Shown here in pieces: positions 12,201-24,800 of a stretch of DNA of 64,000 nt. Both the position numbers and the translations under genes were made by a program. The notes under the pieces were generated by a model. The model was not told the origin of the DNA, did not search any database, and was given only the letters and a program-made list of their open reading frames with translations. Every line of letters begins with the position of its first letter. Position 1 is the first letter of the stretch. The DNA lies in assembly GCA_905221605.1 (NCBI GenBank), contig CAJNDS010002561.1:296875-360874 (forward strand). Reading direction: 5' to 3'. The DNA is from Symbiodinium natans (taxonomy: Eukaryota; Sar; Dinophyceae; Suessiales; Symbiodiniaceae).

Positions 12201-15200
12201 ACAAAGGGTCACAAAGGGCACCCTAGGCCCTAGAAGAACCAGCTGTCAACAGTTCCTGAACCCAGAGCCCGATGGTACTTCGTGCTTCATTGGCATCTGT
12301 GGTCATATGTGGTCGCATGCGGCATATCCTTGGCCCAGGACATTGGGAGAGGCCTCTGTGGCCCGACTTGCGGTTGGAATGCCATGTCAGGGCCCACCAT
12401 TCGGCAGAAGAAAGCTGTAACTCTGATCTTCCAGTTGCTTTAGTATTGTTATTATTAGTATTCTGATTATTATTACTATTATTATTAAGAATTATTACTA
12501 CTATTATAATTATATTGCTTGTGTTTTTGCTCTTCGTCTGCTGGCTAGGCCTTCGCTGCCTCCCCGAGAGCAGCAGAGTGCTGGAGGTGGACTGGGAGCA
12601 GCAGCGAGTGCTTCTTTCTGCAGGAGCCGCGGCCTCGAAGCTCTCGGAGAGTGCTCGATCCGATGGGAGGGGAGTGGGGGGGGCCCTTGACAGCACTTTC
12701 AGAAGCACTTTTTTTTCACCCGCTTTTTTCCAAGGACCCTGTGCTGCGCCTTCGCGATGTCTTTCGCCGCGGTGTCTGCGTCCGGGAGCTTCCAGCTGGG
12801 CATCCGGGTTTGCAGATCGACGTTGTCGCACTTGTATCTCGTTTCTTTTGGCGTGGCCGACATGCGGAAGCTGCCTGGCACAAGGCAGGGCAACACGGTG
12901 CTGTGCATGGCGGTTGACTGGGCCACCATGCGTGCCCTGCGCCTGGGAGCGAGATCAGAGAGCAGAGCTGCTGCTCCACTTGCCATACTTGCTGTGGCTT
13001 GTCACTCTTGTCCAAAGGAAGTTGGAGCACTGGCTGTTTTCTGTGACACGTCCACCAGGACTGGTGACGATGACGGCCAACTGACCATGTGGGATCTTCG
13101 CACATCGCAGGCAGGGTGATAAGTACACCCTGGCTGTCCAAGCAGCCCCAAACCAAAGAAGTCGTTGCGATTGTTAGCCCCGATAGATAGGCACGAGGGG
13201 CGCTTGTGAAGCAAAAGGCTGCATGGTAATTAATCTATACGTACCCACACACCCGAGTAGTGTCGGCAAAGACGAACCGGTCAGACTGCCGTGGCTTTGC
13301 TACAGCAGAGCAGGCGTGATCGAGCGAAACTTGGAGTGCTTTGAGTGGCAGTCTCGCGGGCATTCATACAGTGTTGTGCAGGTGTTGCGCGACTTTCACT
13401 GCCACGGAAGGGCAATCTACTGTGTCCAAGCTGCGGCATGCCGGCAGTGCAGCACCACAATGCTTGATTCACCAGCTTTTGAAGGGCTCCAGACCCGACT
13501 TCAATGTCACGCCGCCACACTCCGTGTGCACCAATGCTGGGTGAAGCGGAGGATTGGGATGGCGGGCGCTGCCTCAGCGGAAGTGATCGCAACTTGCTGC
13601 TTTGGAACCTGCACTCCGGCCAGGTCTCCGGTTTCAGGAAGGTTGAGGAACTTGCAGTAACTTGCCTTCCCCAAGGTACCCCAAGACCCCATTCATCTTT
13701 GCACTTGCACTTTCGAAAGTCGTTGTCATTCAGTAGGGAAGAGCAGAACATCCTCCAATTGCCTCTCCCTTGGGCGGCAGGTGCTCCGACAGCTCACGAG
13801 TCATATTGGCAGGATATACTGCGCCGTGGCAAAATTCAGACTCCTTGGATCGTGCATCTGCATCACATGAAATTCTCGACCAGCCAGTCGGGAGCACAAA
13901 GGAGAGAAGGGGGCTAACCGGCTAACAGCTTCTGCAGACAGAATTGTGTCAGCACAGCGATGCGCATCGCCAGCAGACCGAGGCCTTGACGCAGCCTGGT
14001 CAACACAACGTGTCTTGACCGGTGGTGACGACCGGGTGCTTCGGCGTCTCGACAGGTTTGGTGGCGGAATGTACGTGTGACTCCATGATGTCAGCGTCGA
14101 CTTCCCAAATTCTCAAATCCCAGCGGAAAGTCAGAAGTACTCAAAAGCATCTAGATCTGATTCTGGAACCTAAGGTTGTGGGACTTGTCCCAGGCCTCTT
14201 GGCTTTGGGCAGCTGAAGACATGGAAGCCGTTGCTTGCCTCACCCCCTTGCCAGACTACATCACACAACTTCGGTCTAGACATCTTGAATGCCAGGTGAG
14301 CAGCCTCATACTTCTCGAAGGCCATACCGCCGCCATTTGCAGCGTGGCCTGGCTGCATCTGTGACATTTTTCGGGCTCTTGGAAGATGACAACTGCCCCG
14401 CCCCAGCAGCAGCCTTATCACCCGCAGTTTCGGTTTTCTATCATGAGGTGGACCTGAGCTGGCAGAAGCAGCAAGCTGCCAGCGCGAGCGAAGACGTCAC
14501 TGTGCGGATGTGGTCAGCGGCCTCGAACTTGATTTACCTTGGCAGCATCCTTCTGACGATCGCGGGATAAAGAGACACTGTTGTTCCCAGCCTCGCAACC
14601 ATTTTGTTTGGCTTGACGCTGCAGCGTGTGAGTTCTCATTTCGCTGCCGAGGTGCTTAGCCCAGCGCTGCTGCACTCAGGTTCTCGTGCCTGATGCCACA
14701 GTGAGGCTAACCTGCACATGGATACCATCACAAGCATGTTGACGCTTCTTAGCGACCCAGTCTCGGACATGTACATGCAGGTGCTTGGAGGTGGATTGGT
14801 CCTCCAGCCAGCTGCTCGCTGGTAGTGTGGATGGGCTCTTGCGCCTGTGGCACATCAACTCCGAGGTCAGATTTTCGAAGTGCCATGGTTGTGGAAGTGT
14901 CCCCAAGTCTGGCATGCATTTTCAATGTATCCACTTCTTCGCTCCTTCCGTGCAGTTTTCTTCCGACACTCGCGCAGGACTACGTGCAAGAGTTCGAAGG
15001 TCACCTCAAAGGCCGGCCGCCCGGCTTTGGCTTCCAAAATGGAGCGCCTATTTCTTCGGTACAGTTTCTGTTTTGGTACCTTGTTTTTGTGGTCCGGGCT
15101 GGTGGTCCGCTGGGCTGCTGGGCCCCTAACATGCTGCCTATGTGGGGGGCTGTGCAGTGAGCATGCCTGCACTTTTCTGCTTGTAAACATATTGGGGCCG

Positions 15201-18200
15201 CAACCCAAAAAGTTAAATGGAGTGGAAAGGTTCGGATCATTGTGTTTGCATAGGGGGCCGGGGGGAGGAGGGGGGGGGTTGGGGCAGCCTCCACACCCCC
15301 CCCCCCCCCCCCGACACCTCGTTTTTCAGAAGGAGGCCCTGGATTCTTCTTTCTGCTCTTTTGTATACATATGGCCCGGATATGCACGGATTGCATGCTT
15401 GGATATTTGCTCGACGGGAGTCTTTGCGGCCATCTTTGGCGGGATACTTGGCGGGACTGCGCGATTGCCACCGAGGGTGGCGGGAAACGTGCAATTACAT
15501 AATTTCCGCCGCCTTTCCAAAATCCACAAGCACCCAGACTTAGGCTTCTTTTAGAATACCTGCAATGGCCCAGCAATGGCTCCGCCACTCTGCAGGTGTG
15601 ACGTGTGTGGGCGTCGACTGGGGGTCCGGCCTGGCCATCTCCGGAAGCCCGGAGCTGAGACATGATCAGCCTTGAGCGCCCTGAGTGCTGCAAAACGATA
15701 CTGAGGTTACTAAAGTTGTAGTATGAAGGCATAAGATTCTCATTCGACTCATTCTCATTCGATTCATTATATATAAGGTGAGGACAACTCCTTGCGGATT
15801 TGGGATTTGGAGGCAGAGGCACGCAAGCCGCTCATTCTTGCCGAACTTGCCACGGCGTTGTCCACACGTATCTGCAAATCGCTTTACGTACTATACCGTG
15901 CTGTAAAGTGTGTAGCCGTAGCCTTGCTCCCAAGACGAAGCGGCGTGCAAACCTTGCAGGAGGTCGCAGGTGCACGCGAAGTTGTCGTTGTTCTTTGCAG
16001 GACGATTCTTCGGACTCCACGCTGTTCCAGGTCAGCGGTGCTCGGAGCCCAGCTAAGCCCAAGGTCTCGTCTCTGAACAGAAACATTCAAGTGGGACGAC
16101 TCTCAGGTGCTGTGTGTTGCCATGGGCTGTGGTCCTGCCGTGACTCCGCAAGGCTAGGCCTTGGGTGTACCGCTGCGGGGTTTAGGGCCTCAGGCCTGGA
16201 TGGATGCAAAAGGTTTGTGGCCTTTGCAGCGTTGGGGCTTGAGAGTTTAAGTCTCATCTCTCTTTTGTGGAGGGGAGGAAGGGGGGGCGGTGTGGGGTGT
16301 TCAGTTTATCGTTCGCTACGTTTGAACAGCATTGAGAGGGCCAATTGCATTGATTACAGCACGCAGCTAAGGGCTTACCTGAGCGCTTACCTGGTCCTAG
16401 CACGGATTGTATCTTGGCCTTCTGATCAAGACAGGAGTGACAGGAGTGACCAAACAGAACTTGCAGAGCTCATCAGCATGTTGCAATCAGCTTCAGGTAT
16501 GCGGTCCGACGTCGACAGCCTGGGAATTCTTCGCGGACACAGACCTGGGTTTGGTTGATGTCATCGGTGTCCACTCTGCAGCAAGAACACGCACCTCAAA
16601 GCCAAGCTGTCCAGCTGGACTTTAGGTTGGAACTTTATGGATCATGGATGCTCGGTGGGCAGAAGCCTTTTTGCGACACAACCACCTGTCTCGGTTAGGT
16701 GGGATACGTCAGTTCAGTTGCGCTCAACCCTGGCTGGCTGCAGCGCTACGAGAGTCCTTGGGACGGCGTGCGCGCATAGTACTCGTACATGGTTACATCA
16801 TCGCACACCCATACAAAGTGCCGCCATGACAGCCGCTCTCGTGATTCTATGAGCATCCGTGGACAAGTATGGACCTGCACATCAGAGTCTTTGAGCATCA
16901 CGCTATGCTGCTCCGAGCTGCCTGTTGATTACGGGCAGGTGACTGCACAGGTGGCTGCTGAGCAAAGTGCGACCGAAGTGCGATTATTGCTATTCCTCGC
17001 GTATTTGTGAGGGGACCATGTCATCTTCAATGCAAGCCTTCCCGATGCTACTTATCCATGGCACGATGGGTCCAACATCGTCGTACTGGGTGGACAGCTT
17101 CAGGAACCAACCAGAGCCCAGCTGTGCTTGTGTGGGCCGTCGAGATTCTGTTGTGCGAACCGGTCGAACTGCCTCCCACAGTGCAGAGAGATGAGTGATC
17201 ACCCAGCTCGGAAGCTTGAGCTATCAAAGTAAACCCAGAGTGTTCCCATGTCTTCCCACATTCTCGGATCCTGGTGAGGTCCGGCCTCTACTGTACCACA
17301 GGCTTGTGGAGGGCAGAGTAAGGACAGCAAGAAGCACGAGCTTTGTTGCCCTCTGTTGGCCTATGTTATGTTGCTGCTTCGAACACCTGTGAAGTGCTCC
17401 TGAAAAAAAAGCGTTGGAGTGTCTTTCCGTTTTCAAGAAAAGTTTGCTATAGCTTGCTGGATGGTCCAGCCACTTGCCTCCAGTCTGCAAGTCGTAGGTC
17501 CAAAGTCCAAGGCCACAGCCAAGGCAGCCCAAAAAATGACTGAACCCTAAACCCCATTGACCAGCGCAACTCGTACGGTCTCAGATTGTTGCGACCCTTT
17601 GGGTGCTGCTCTGGAGCTGAAGGATGGGCAGTCACCAGCAGCTGAACTCTTTCGATGAACTTCGCATGACAAACAGCTGACGACTCATGACTACTCTGGG
17701 TGTTTGTGTGTGTAATCTTGTGCGCCTTCCTGGATGCCGTCTTAGTCCTCCGACTTGGATCCTGGAAGTTCACCTGGCCCTGGCTTGTCGAGTAAGGGTC
17801 CCAAGCTTACTCCAGGCTTAGGCTGCAGTGTTGAACAAGCATGAGCAAGCTGAATTGCCTAGCCCACAGTTTCATACCGTTGCGTATCCCCATGCTCAAG
17901 CCATCAACTCCTTTTTTTGCAGAAAAACGGCCATGTCATGTGATCCTTCTGGCTTGTGGATGTACTGTACACTTAGGGTTGTGTAAGGGGACTTGTCCGA
18001 GCACCAGCTCCCATTCTCAACAGCACTTCAGCGGCAGCTGCTCAGTGTGATAGCTTTTCCAGTTGATGTCGCCTCCGCTGCCATGTCTTTCAGTCCCAAA
18101 GGCACTGAATGTACCAGGCCTGGCATGCCTGCTGGTCGCTGTTCATGGCATTTAAATTTAGTGCGAATTGCTTGTGCGTTGCGCCTTGGCGACGACATTG

Positions 18201-18478
18201 CCGATGGCCCCTGAGGTTCAAAAGCGTCTTCGCGCAATCCTTCACTGCGTCCCGGCTCACGCCCCGGCTCACGTGCCGGCTCACGTGCCGGCTCACGTCG
18301 GGGCAGCGCTCAGCCCTCCAAAGACAAAGAAGCATCGTGGCTTTTCACTAGTATGAGGATATAGTACTGCCTCAACTGGCCTGTAAGCATGGCCAGAGCA
18401 AAAGCCAGGATGGGAAAGTATGAGACGTGATATTGTGCGGATTGATTGGGCGCATTCTGCGTTGCTTGGTGTTACCAC
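6249..18478 (+). CDS. ubiquitin-like domain plus multi-WD40-repeat protein
   Basis: The ATG at 6249 opens MAINVEVVAISGTLLF, the first two strands of a ubiquitin-like fold. It is completed by 6402 to about 6464 (GSLPGLSTVRELKAKLGG) and 6656-6733 (EQRLLLRTRALEDSEILLGL). WD40 pieces follow, usually as separate halves of a blade. LWDLETGEAMQ is near 8710. LDVDWVGRQ (about 8876-8904) joins ALAGAMDGSLQLWD (about 9094) through a GC-donor intron. Others are DPHGCIVLWDLSP (9910), GGIDGTLCLW (11268), VDWAGRSALTS (11500), VLRGHSDVVSCLA (11872), NWPSAVAISAAADCTLRLWD (12119), VDWEQQRVLLSA (12585), VDWATMRAL (12911), DDGQLTMWDLRTSQ (13070), DRNLLLWNLHSGQ (13588), GGDDRVLRRLD (14019), LLEGHTAAICSVAW (14306), EDVTVRMWSA (14490), VDWSSSQLLAGSVDGLLRLW (14792), GVDWGSGLAISGSPEL (15611), LRIWDLEA (15793), KWDDSQVLCVAM (16089) and RIDWAHSALLGV (18440). 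WD40 propellers are scaffolds; the fusion suggests a ubiquitin-linked scaffold, but no catalytic domain is visible. The 3' end is uncertain, and two adjacent WD40 genes cannot be excluded. Confidence 0.8.
12438..12515. repeat. ATT-rich microsatellite in a WD40-gene intron
   Basis: Imperfect ATT/ACT trinucleotide tract of about 80 bases, lying between two WD40 half-blade exons. Confidence 0.8.
15244..15313. repeat. G-run block followed by C-run
   Basis: About 35 bases dominated by runs of G (15246-15282) are followed within about 12 bases by an unbroken C tract of about 17 (15296-15312). The two halves could pair as a hairpin, or the G half could form a quadruplex. The block is intronic in the WD40 gene. 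Confidence 0.7.
18253..18303. repeat. 12-base tandem repeat CGGCTCACGTGC
   Basis: Four copies of a CGGCTCACG(TGC/CCC/TCG) unit lie head to tail. In the + frame they encode a PAHV-PAHV run, so they could be part of an exon (MAPEVQKRLRAILH precedes them) or a simple intronic minisatellite. Confidence 0.75.
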
Positions 18479-18956
18479 CAGTTGTCACAGTCATACAATG
18501 TCATACATCTGCGAAGTACTTCATATGATTTACTTCTAACAAGGTCAGCAAGAACAGCAATCACACGGAGCTCGGGGCGCTGTAAAGGCAGAGGTGACTT
18601 TAATTCCGCTAGCAAGATCGAATGCGGGCCTATAATCCGGCAATTCAGGTCAGGTTTGCAAGCTTGTATCCCCTCGCCAAGCCCGTAATGAAGAAAGATG
18701 CCCACAAGGCAGTTGAACATGCACCCCACCACAGGACCCGGCAGGTAGTTAGATCACGCACAAGAGGCTGACGGCCTTCTGACGCATAGCTGAGGCCAGA
18801 GCCTTCGAGGCTGCATTGCAAGTCTTTCAGAACTTGCCATGCAGTATAGATGACGATGCCCCGTCGCTGAGCTGCAGATGTCTCCCTGACTGGAAGATCT
18901 GGGAGTCGACACGACACGTCACTATCAGCGCATGTACTGCCGGACGGAGATTTGAG

Positions 18957-19768
18957 GCCGGAGCACGTGATCATCCAAGACTTTTTTGATGACAATGGTG
19001 TTGGATTTGTGGACACGCCCAACAACTGGGCCCTTCTGGCAGCTCTCGGCCGTCCACTCTCAAGGACCCGAAATCATCCCGAGTTCGCCTAATTCGGGCT
19101 CCGGCTAGGAAGTGTTTGCAGAGGAGCGAGAGGTCGGACCAGAAGCATGGCTCCTTGTCGACGCGGCAGCAACTAATGAACTCCCAGGCAGCCCTGGAGA
19201 GTGCAAGAAATCGGGCGCATGACCAGAGAAAGGCCGTGGATCAGGGGAACATGCGTTGCCTGCGCATTCCAATCTCGAAGTAGTCTTTTCTACAAACTGA
19301 TAATTTAGTTGCGAAATACTGCGACATTGCTGTGCAGGCAAGCTTGCAGACTCAGAAAACCGTCAACATGAGAGCGGTCGACATCCAGTCCTTGCGACAC
19401 TTCCACCTGTTTTTCCTCCCCCTCGGCTACGTTCCCAGTTCGCCAGTCTTCAAGCATCACTTGAACATTCCCTACATCGAGGACATGAGGGTCGAGGAGC
19501 AAACTGATGCTTCGGATCTGGAAAACCAAAACCTCACTACGAAAGGCAGGGGGCATGGTTTCCGTAGATGAGACATCTAAGCCTAGCAATGAGATGCCGT
19601 GAGAAATAGCTGGGTCAGTCGGGTCAACAGGTCAAAACAGGCCCAGAAGCTAGAAAGATTTCTCGACAAGGTCCCGGGTCTGCCATGACGAACGAGCAGA
19701 GAGCCATGCTGTTTACCGTCTTCCGGAAGTCCATCAAGAAGGTGTCCAGCATTGGTCAGATGTTGTAG
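18957..19768 (+). CDS. 3' exons of an unrecognised gene
   Basis: Three open segments read as one C-terminal part. About 18957-19092 reads EHVIIQDFFDDNGVGFVDTP and continues NNWALLAALGRPL. About 19348-19558 reads VDIQSLRHFHLFFLPLGYVP and then SSPVFKHHLNIPYIEDMRVE. Finally 19685-19768 reads MTNEQRAMLFTVFRKSIKKV and ends IGQML plus TAG at 19766-19768. The last piece is basic and helical. I recognise no domain. The gene lies directly after the WD40 gene on the same strand and could be its tail, but no WD40 sequence appears here. Confidence 0.4.
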
Positions 19769-21330
19769 AATTACACTTCTATGTCAGCCACAGTAAAAAG
19801 TAGCATCAGTCAGATCCCCTGATACCTATCACAACGTTGTACCCGAGTGTGTTGACCTCAGTCCTGGTTGGGCTGCACGAGATCCTGTTGAGAGCTTGGG
19901 TCCCTTTGTAGGATTGGTACCAAGTGCCATTGTCCTCCAATAGCAGTGGCAGAACTGTTCATTCCTCTGATTTCCTCTATATCGACTCGTGATTACGTTG
20001 CATCTGTTTCTTTTTATTGCTCATGGTTTCATTACTATTATCTACCAACATGGAATCATTATCTTCGCCTTGGTCGCCATTATTGGTATTGTGCTCATCA
20101 TGATTGCTGCTTTTTGATGTTGGCGCGAGTCGTATGCTTACAAGTCTAAATAAAGTTATGGACACCCTGTTCCGTTTATCCTTACTCTTACTCTTACTCT
20201 TATTGATACTCCTAGTACTGTTAATACTGCTACGACTTGCATATGAAAGTAAATATTGATACTCCTAGTACTATTAATACTGCTATGACTTGCAAATGAA
20301 AGTAAATCGAGCCACTATGTTTGGTAAAGGTGCCCGAAAACCTCACGTGGAGCCTGCATGTCGTCAGAAACTCTATAATTTGCAGCATCTGACACCACTG
20401 CACTGGACATAATTTGATACAGATTGAGCTGCTTTGACCAGATAGCAAAGCGGATGAAATCAGCGGGTGAGACCTCGATTTGGTGTTCTGGATCCTGGAA
20501 ACTGACATATGCTGAACCTCGAGAGCTCCACAAACTCGAGCCACTAAAAGTTGAAAAGGGCTACAAGTACAAGAGGCTACAACGGGGGGACAAGAGGCTA
20601 CTTATACAGGGAACAAGATCTTGAGAATCTAGAGTCGACAACACGATGCTGGCGGGAAACTGGACTGGTATTCCTACTCTCACCGTGACAGTTCTCAGAA
20701 GGAAATGGGGGGCCCCATAATGGACGAAACTGTCGAGAGCAGTTGGGCAGGACCCAACCAAGATGAAGTCGCAGGAAGCATGTGGCGTTGTCGCAGGGCT
20801 CATGAAAGCGGCCATGTCGAACAGCCAAGGTGATAGCCAAGGGAGCGAAGGCAGCACTGATGAACAGGTCGGCTGAAGGTCTTCCAATGTACTGCGCGTC
20901 CTCTTTCTTGTTTTGCTTGAGTCATGTTGTGCTTTACTTGATGTAGGGGTGGTCAGGACTAGACTTGGCAGCTTAACGTATGCCTTCTTTCTTTTGATCG
21001 TCTGTGTCCACAATGTTACCGTGCAATGTGACGTTGTGCGTGCTGTGTGCACACACACACGTGGAGGGTGGCTAAACTACGAACCTACAGTCTTGGGAGA
21101 GTTGCACCTCCTGCCTTAAGAAAGGGCATGTGATTGCGTGGTGTTCCGAATCTTTTCCCTGTCAGATGGACGTGGTTTCGATTCTTGATTCACTGTGACT
21201 TGATCGGGCCGGATGATTCTTGGGATCACTTCACTGCGGAGCAGATGACACTAGTTGCAAAGAAGCCGTGCTCATGGTGAGCACGCTGTTGAAATGATGC
21301 TTTGACGTAACCGCAGCTGGGTCAGCCTAT
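19769..21330. other. intergenic stretch with local duplication
   Basis: No gene is supported. The region is AT-richer than its surroundings around 19960-20300, carries a CTTACT tract and a tandem duplication of about 50 bases (annotated separately), and is otherwise featureless to me. Confidence 0.5.
20204..20306. repeat. tandem duplication, unit about 50 bases
   Basis: The block starting ATTGATACTCCTAGTACT and ending GAAAGTAAAT (20204-20256) is followed at once by a second copy (20257-20306). I see only four or so base differences between them. A short CTTACT array leads into the first copy. Confidence 0.85.
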
Positions 21331-21801
21331 CCAGAGGTATGGCATGTGCACTCTGCATGGAATGAATACCTGAGGAAGGTACCCTGGATGTTGGCGGGAA
21401 AGATTTTCAAGCTCTTCCAAGAAGCCAACTCGAGCCCACCTGCCCTTTCATTCGGCAGCTGGGCAAATGCACTCCAGGCCGTGCTGCGCTCTCGTGGCAT
21501 GTATTCAAAGGGTCCCGAGATCGTGGAGGCGATTTTCAAAACGTTTCTGCCTCGTGCGCAAGAGCAGCTGGGAATCACAGATGATGACGCGCGAAAGCAG
21601 ATGGCCAGCACAATGGCAGGCTGGGCATGTTGTGATTTTTGTTTTCATGGCGGTTTGAGAGGGCCCAAAACCAGGAGCCGAGGTTTCGCTTCAAGAAGCA
21701 ACGCTTACAGCCGCTTACACTGCAAGGTGAGCGGAAGAAGTCCATGGGAGCAGGCGCCTTTGGCAGCCACTCCGGCCAGAACCCTACCGTAAGCTTTAGA
21801 A

Positions 21802-21842
<41 letters not shown>

Positions 21843-24800
21843 GAGTCCTCCAGGTGCATGTTTTTCCCCTGCGGCCACTCCATTTTCTGAAAGGGACTAC
21901 GAAAACCGTAGTAAGCCCTGGTTCCAACAGACCTTCGGACTCGCGCGCCCCTTGGGGCGGCTCTCCTCTTCGGGGGGGGGCCACGCGTGCAGAGAGAGAG
22001 AGAGAGAGATGCTTAATTATGATCGGGCTTTGCTGCCGATTGGCATTGGCCGCAGTCAGCCTCTGCATGTCAGCAGCTGTTGGAGGTCAACGCGCCATGT
22101 CGCGAGCAATGTCCAGGAACATGCAGCTTGGCTCGTAGATTCTTGATCAACATGCAAGTGTCCAGGTCAATGCATTTCTGAAGACGGGTAGTTACTGGGT
22201 AGTTGAGTGCAGAGCTGTGGCGCACTTACTGCTGACAAGTGCTGAAGACTCGGGAGAAAGTTCTAAGCTTCTCTGGGTCTGGGAGGGGGTGGAAGGCCTT
22301 TTGTCATAATGGGGTTTCTCAGGGTTCTATGATGAATGTCTGAATCCCCCTTTGTTTGTGCTACGATTATGTGGGGAGAGGGTTTGGAGTGTTCAACGTA
22401 GAACACGTTGAACAACCAGAGTTTCTCAAAAACAGAAGATTTGTTGATTCTTGTGCTTTTGCGCGAGTTCTAGAAATACATTCTTAGAAAGCTTCCAAGG
22501 CCAGAGCCGCGATGTTCGTGATTTAGCATTTGTTTGCAGTTTTGGTCTTTCAGAACAGCACACCTTCGTACTCGTAGCTTTCTAGCATATCTGTGATTGC
22601 CAGCACCACGGTGGTATCATATTGGCGGCGGCGCGGCCCGTCTGGGTGTGGCTTGCACGGACTCAAAGGCAAGTTCCAGCAAGTACGAAACTGTGCCTTG
22701 TTATCATACAAGTTCACAACCCGTAGCTATGCTGAGCTCAAAAAGCCAAAAACCCAAGCAAACGAGAAACCAGACTGCACCCTAATGCCGGGCTGGCTCC
22801 AGAACGGCAAGTCGAGAAGGGCCAAAAAGGGGGGTTAGCAGGTCCACGGCGGTGGGGTTAAGAGAAGGGGTCGAGACTATGACTATGGTACTTGCGACTT
22901 TCTTTGGGTACATGTGCATGCTGAAGGTTCAAAAACCATCTAAGCGATGGGGAACATCGTAAAACGATGCCCCATAGAAACTATAGCGCGTAACACAAAC
23001 CCTTGTGCGACGGGGCACAGCTGACCCGAAACCAAAAACCATCAAAACCCTGTAAAGCGACGGGGATACCGACAAGCGACACTAGGCCCGACCACAAGAG
23101 TTTTGATGGTCGCTTTAGGAAAGGTCCATACCTGGGAAAGACGCTAAGGAGGTGGCTTGTCCTTTTCCCCCAAACACCATTGGCCAGGGCCGCCAAGATT
23201 CAAACTTCCTTTCTATTTTCTCGCGTTGCTAGACAAAGAGATGCTGGAATAACTGGAAGGGGGCACTGCCGGCACTGCTGGCACTGCTCCAGCTTCCTGC
23301 TGTAGCGCTGCTAGAAATATTCGGCATGCTAGACCAACTAGAGCAACCGCCCCTTCCCCCGAATATTCAAACCACCCTCTCCCCCACGCCCCCAATATAG
23401 AAGTCCGGATCTGGTGCCAGAATTTCATGAATTAGGGGGTCTTGGGCTTGGGAAATGCAGTTTGAAAGCCTGGGAGCGGCAGCTTTTGGACTATAAGTGT
23501 TATTGAAGTCCAATGCTCGGTTTTTTGGTCTTCCCTCCAATATGATAATTTAGAAGGGCGCCCCTTCCCGAAGGGGAGGTCCGGCCAAGCGTTTCTTTTT
23601 AATTTAGGGAGGGGTTCAAGAATCGTAGAACAGGATGTCGCCTGCATGGCCACATATGAGTAGAACCGCATAGCACTTAAGGGTCTCCCTAGCTGCAGAT
23701 CCAGATGGAACCCCGTGCATGGATGGTACGGGCGCATGTTCCACATTACTTGCACCGAATTGTCTGGACGAACATGAGGTCACGGAGTGCTTCGCGGGCA
23801 TTGAGTTTTTTCAGCGGCGCTGGATCTACCGTCGGTGATGACCTGGGCTTCAAAATATGCCGACCAATAGAAACTACCGAAGTGATGCAGTAACATAAGC
23901 AGCATGTGGCATTCGGGCTAGATGCGGAACATCGAAAGCGTTGCCAACGATCACAAACACTCGCCGAAGCTGAGCAGGAAATGGATGACGAGGGCGAGCC
24001 TGAAGGTACCAAGCTGCCGTTGAGCTGGCAGATGAATTTGGCTGAACAGCAGATCCACGGCCTACCTGTTGTACGCACAATCGTTCTGCAGCTGCATGTG
24101 GACATGGCGCGGCAGACTTGCATTAAGGATATGCGAGCCAGAGTGCTTGCAGCTGCTACACGAGTACAAGGCATTGTTGGAGGCCGGTGCTCTGCATGAG
24201 CCTGTTGGATCTTGTGGTTCTTCTTTGCAAGCTTAGCCGCTAAGCCGAGATGAAAAACTGGTGTAAGAAACTGCTTCATTGAGCAGCACCTTTCCTCGGG
24301 TGCAAGATTCATGCATGAAAATAGCAACCAGGCCCTTCTGAACTTTCTCCTTACCCCCTGCCGGCAGAGCCCACTGGCAGGCGCTTTTCCAGCATTACAC
24401 CAGCGAGACGTCATTCAGTGAGGAGTCCGAGGTGCTGATGGATCAGGATCGCTTCCAGAGGTTCCTAAGGGACCTGAACTTCCTCCCAGACTTTGTGCAG
24501 ATTTTCGCCCTCGCGCGCCACGTGGAGGCCTGCGAGGCGAGGTACGGCCAAGAGTCTTTGAGCTTCAATGGCTTTGTGGAGATCCTTTGCCGCTTGTGTT
24601 TTTGCCATTTGAATATCTATGGCAACAACTTACAGCAGCTGGCACCCTCCAAGCACAAGATGCTGTGGGTGCTTGCCATGCTGGAAGCCCGACTGCCCCC
24701 GGAGCTTGGGGGGCGAACGGACGAAGCCGAAGGCTCCGATCCTTTCGCAGATCCCTCACCAAGGGGCCCGGACTCTCTCTGGCATCGCCGCAATGAGTCC

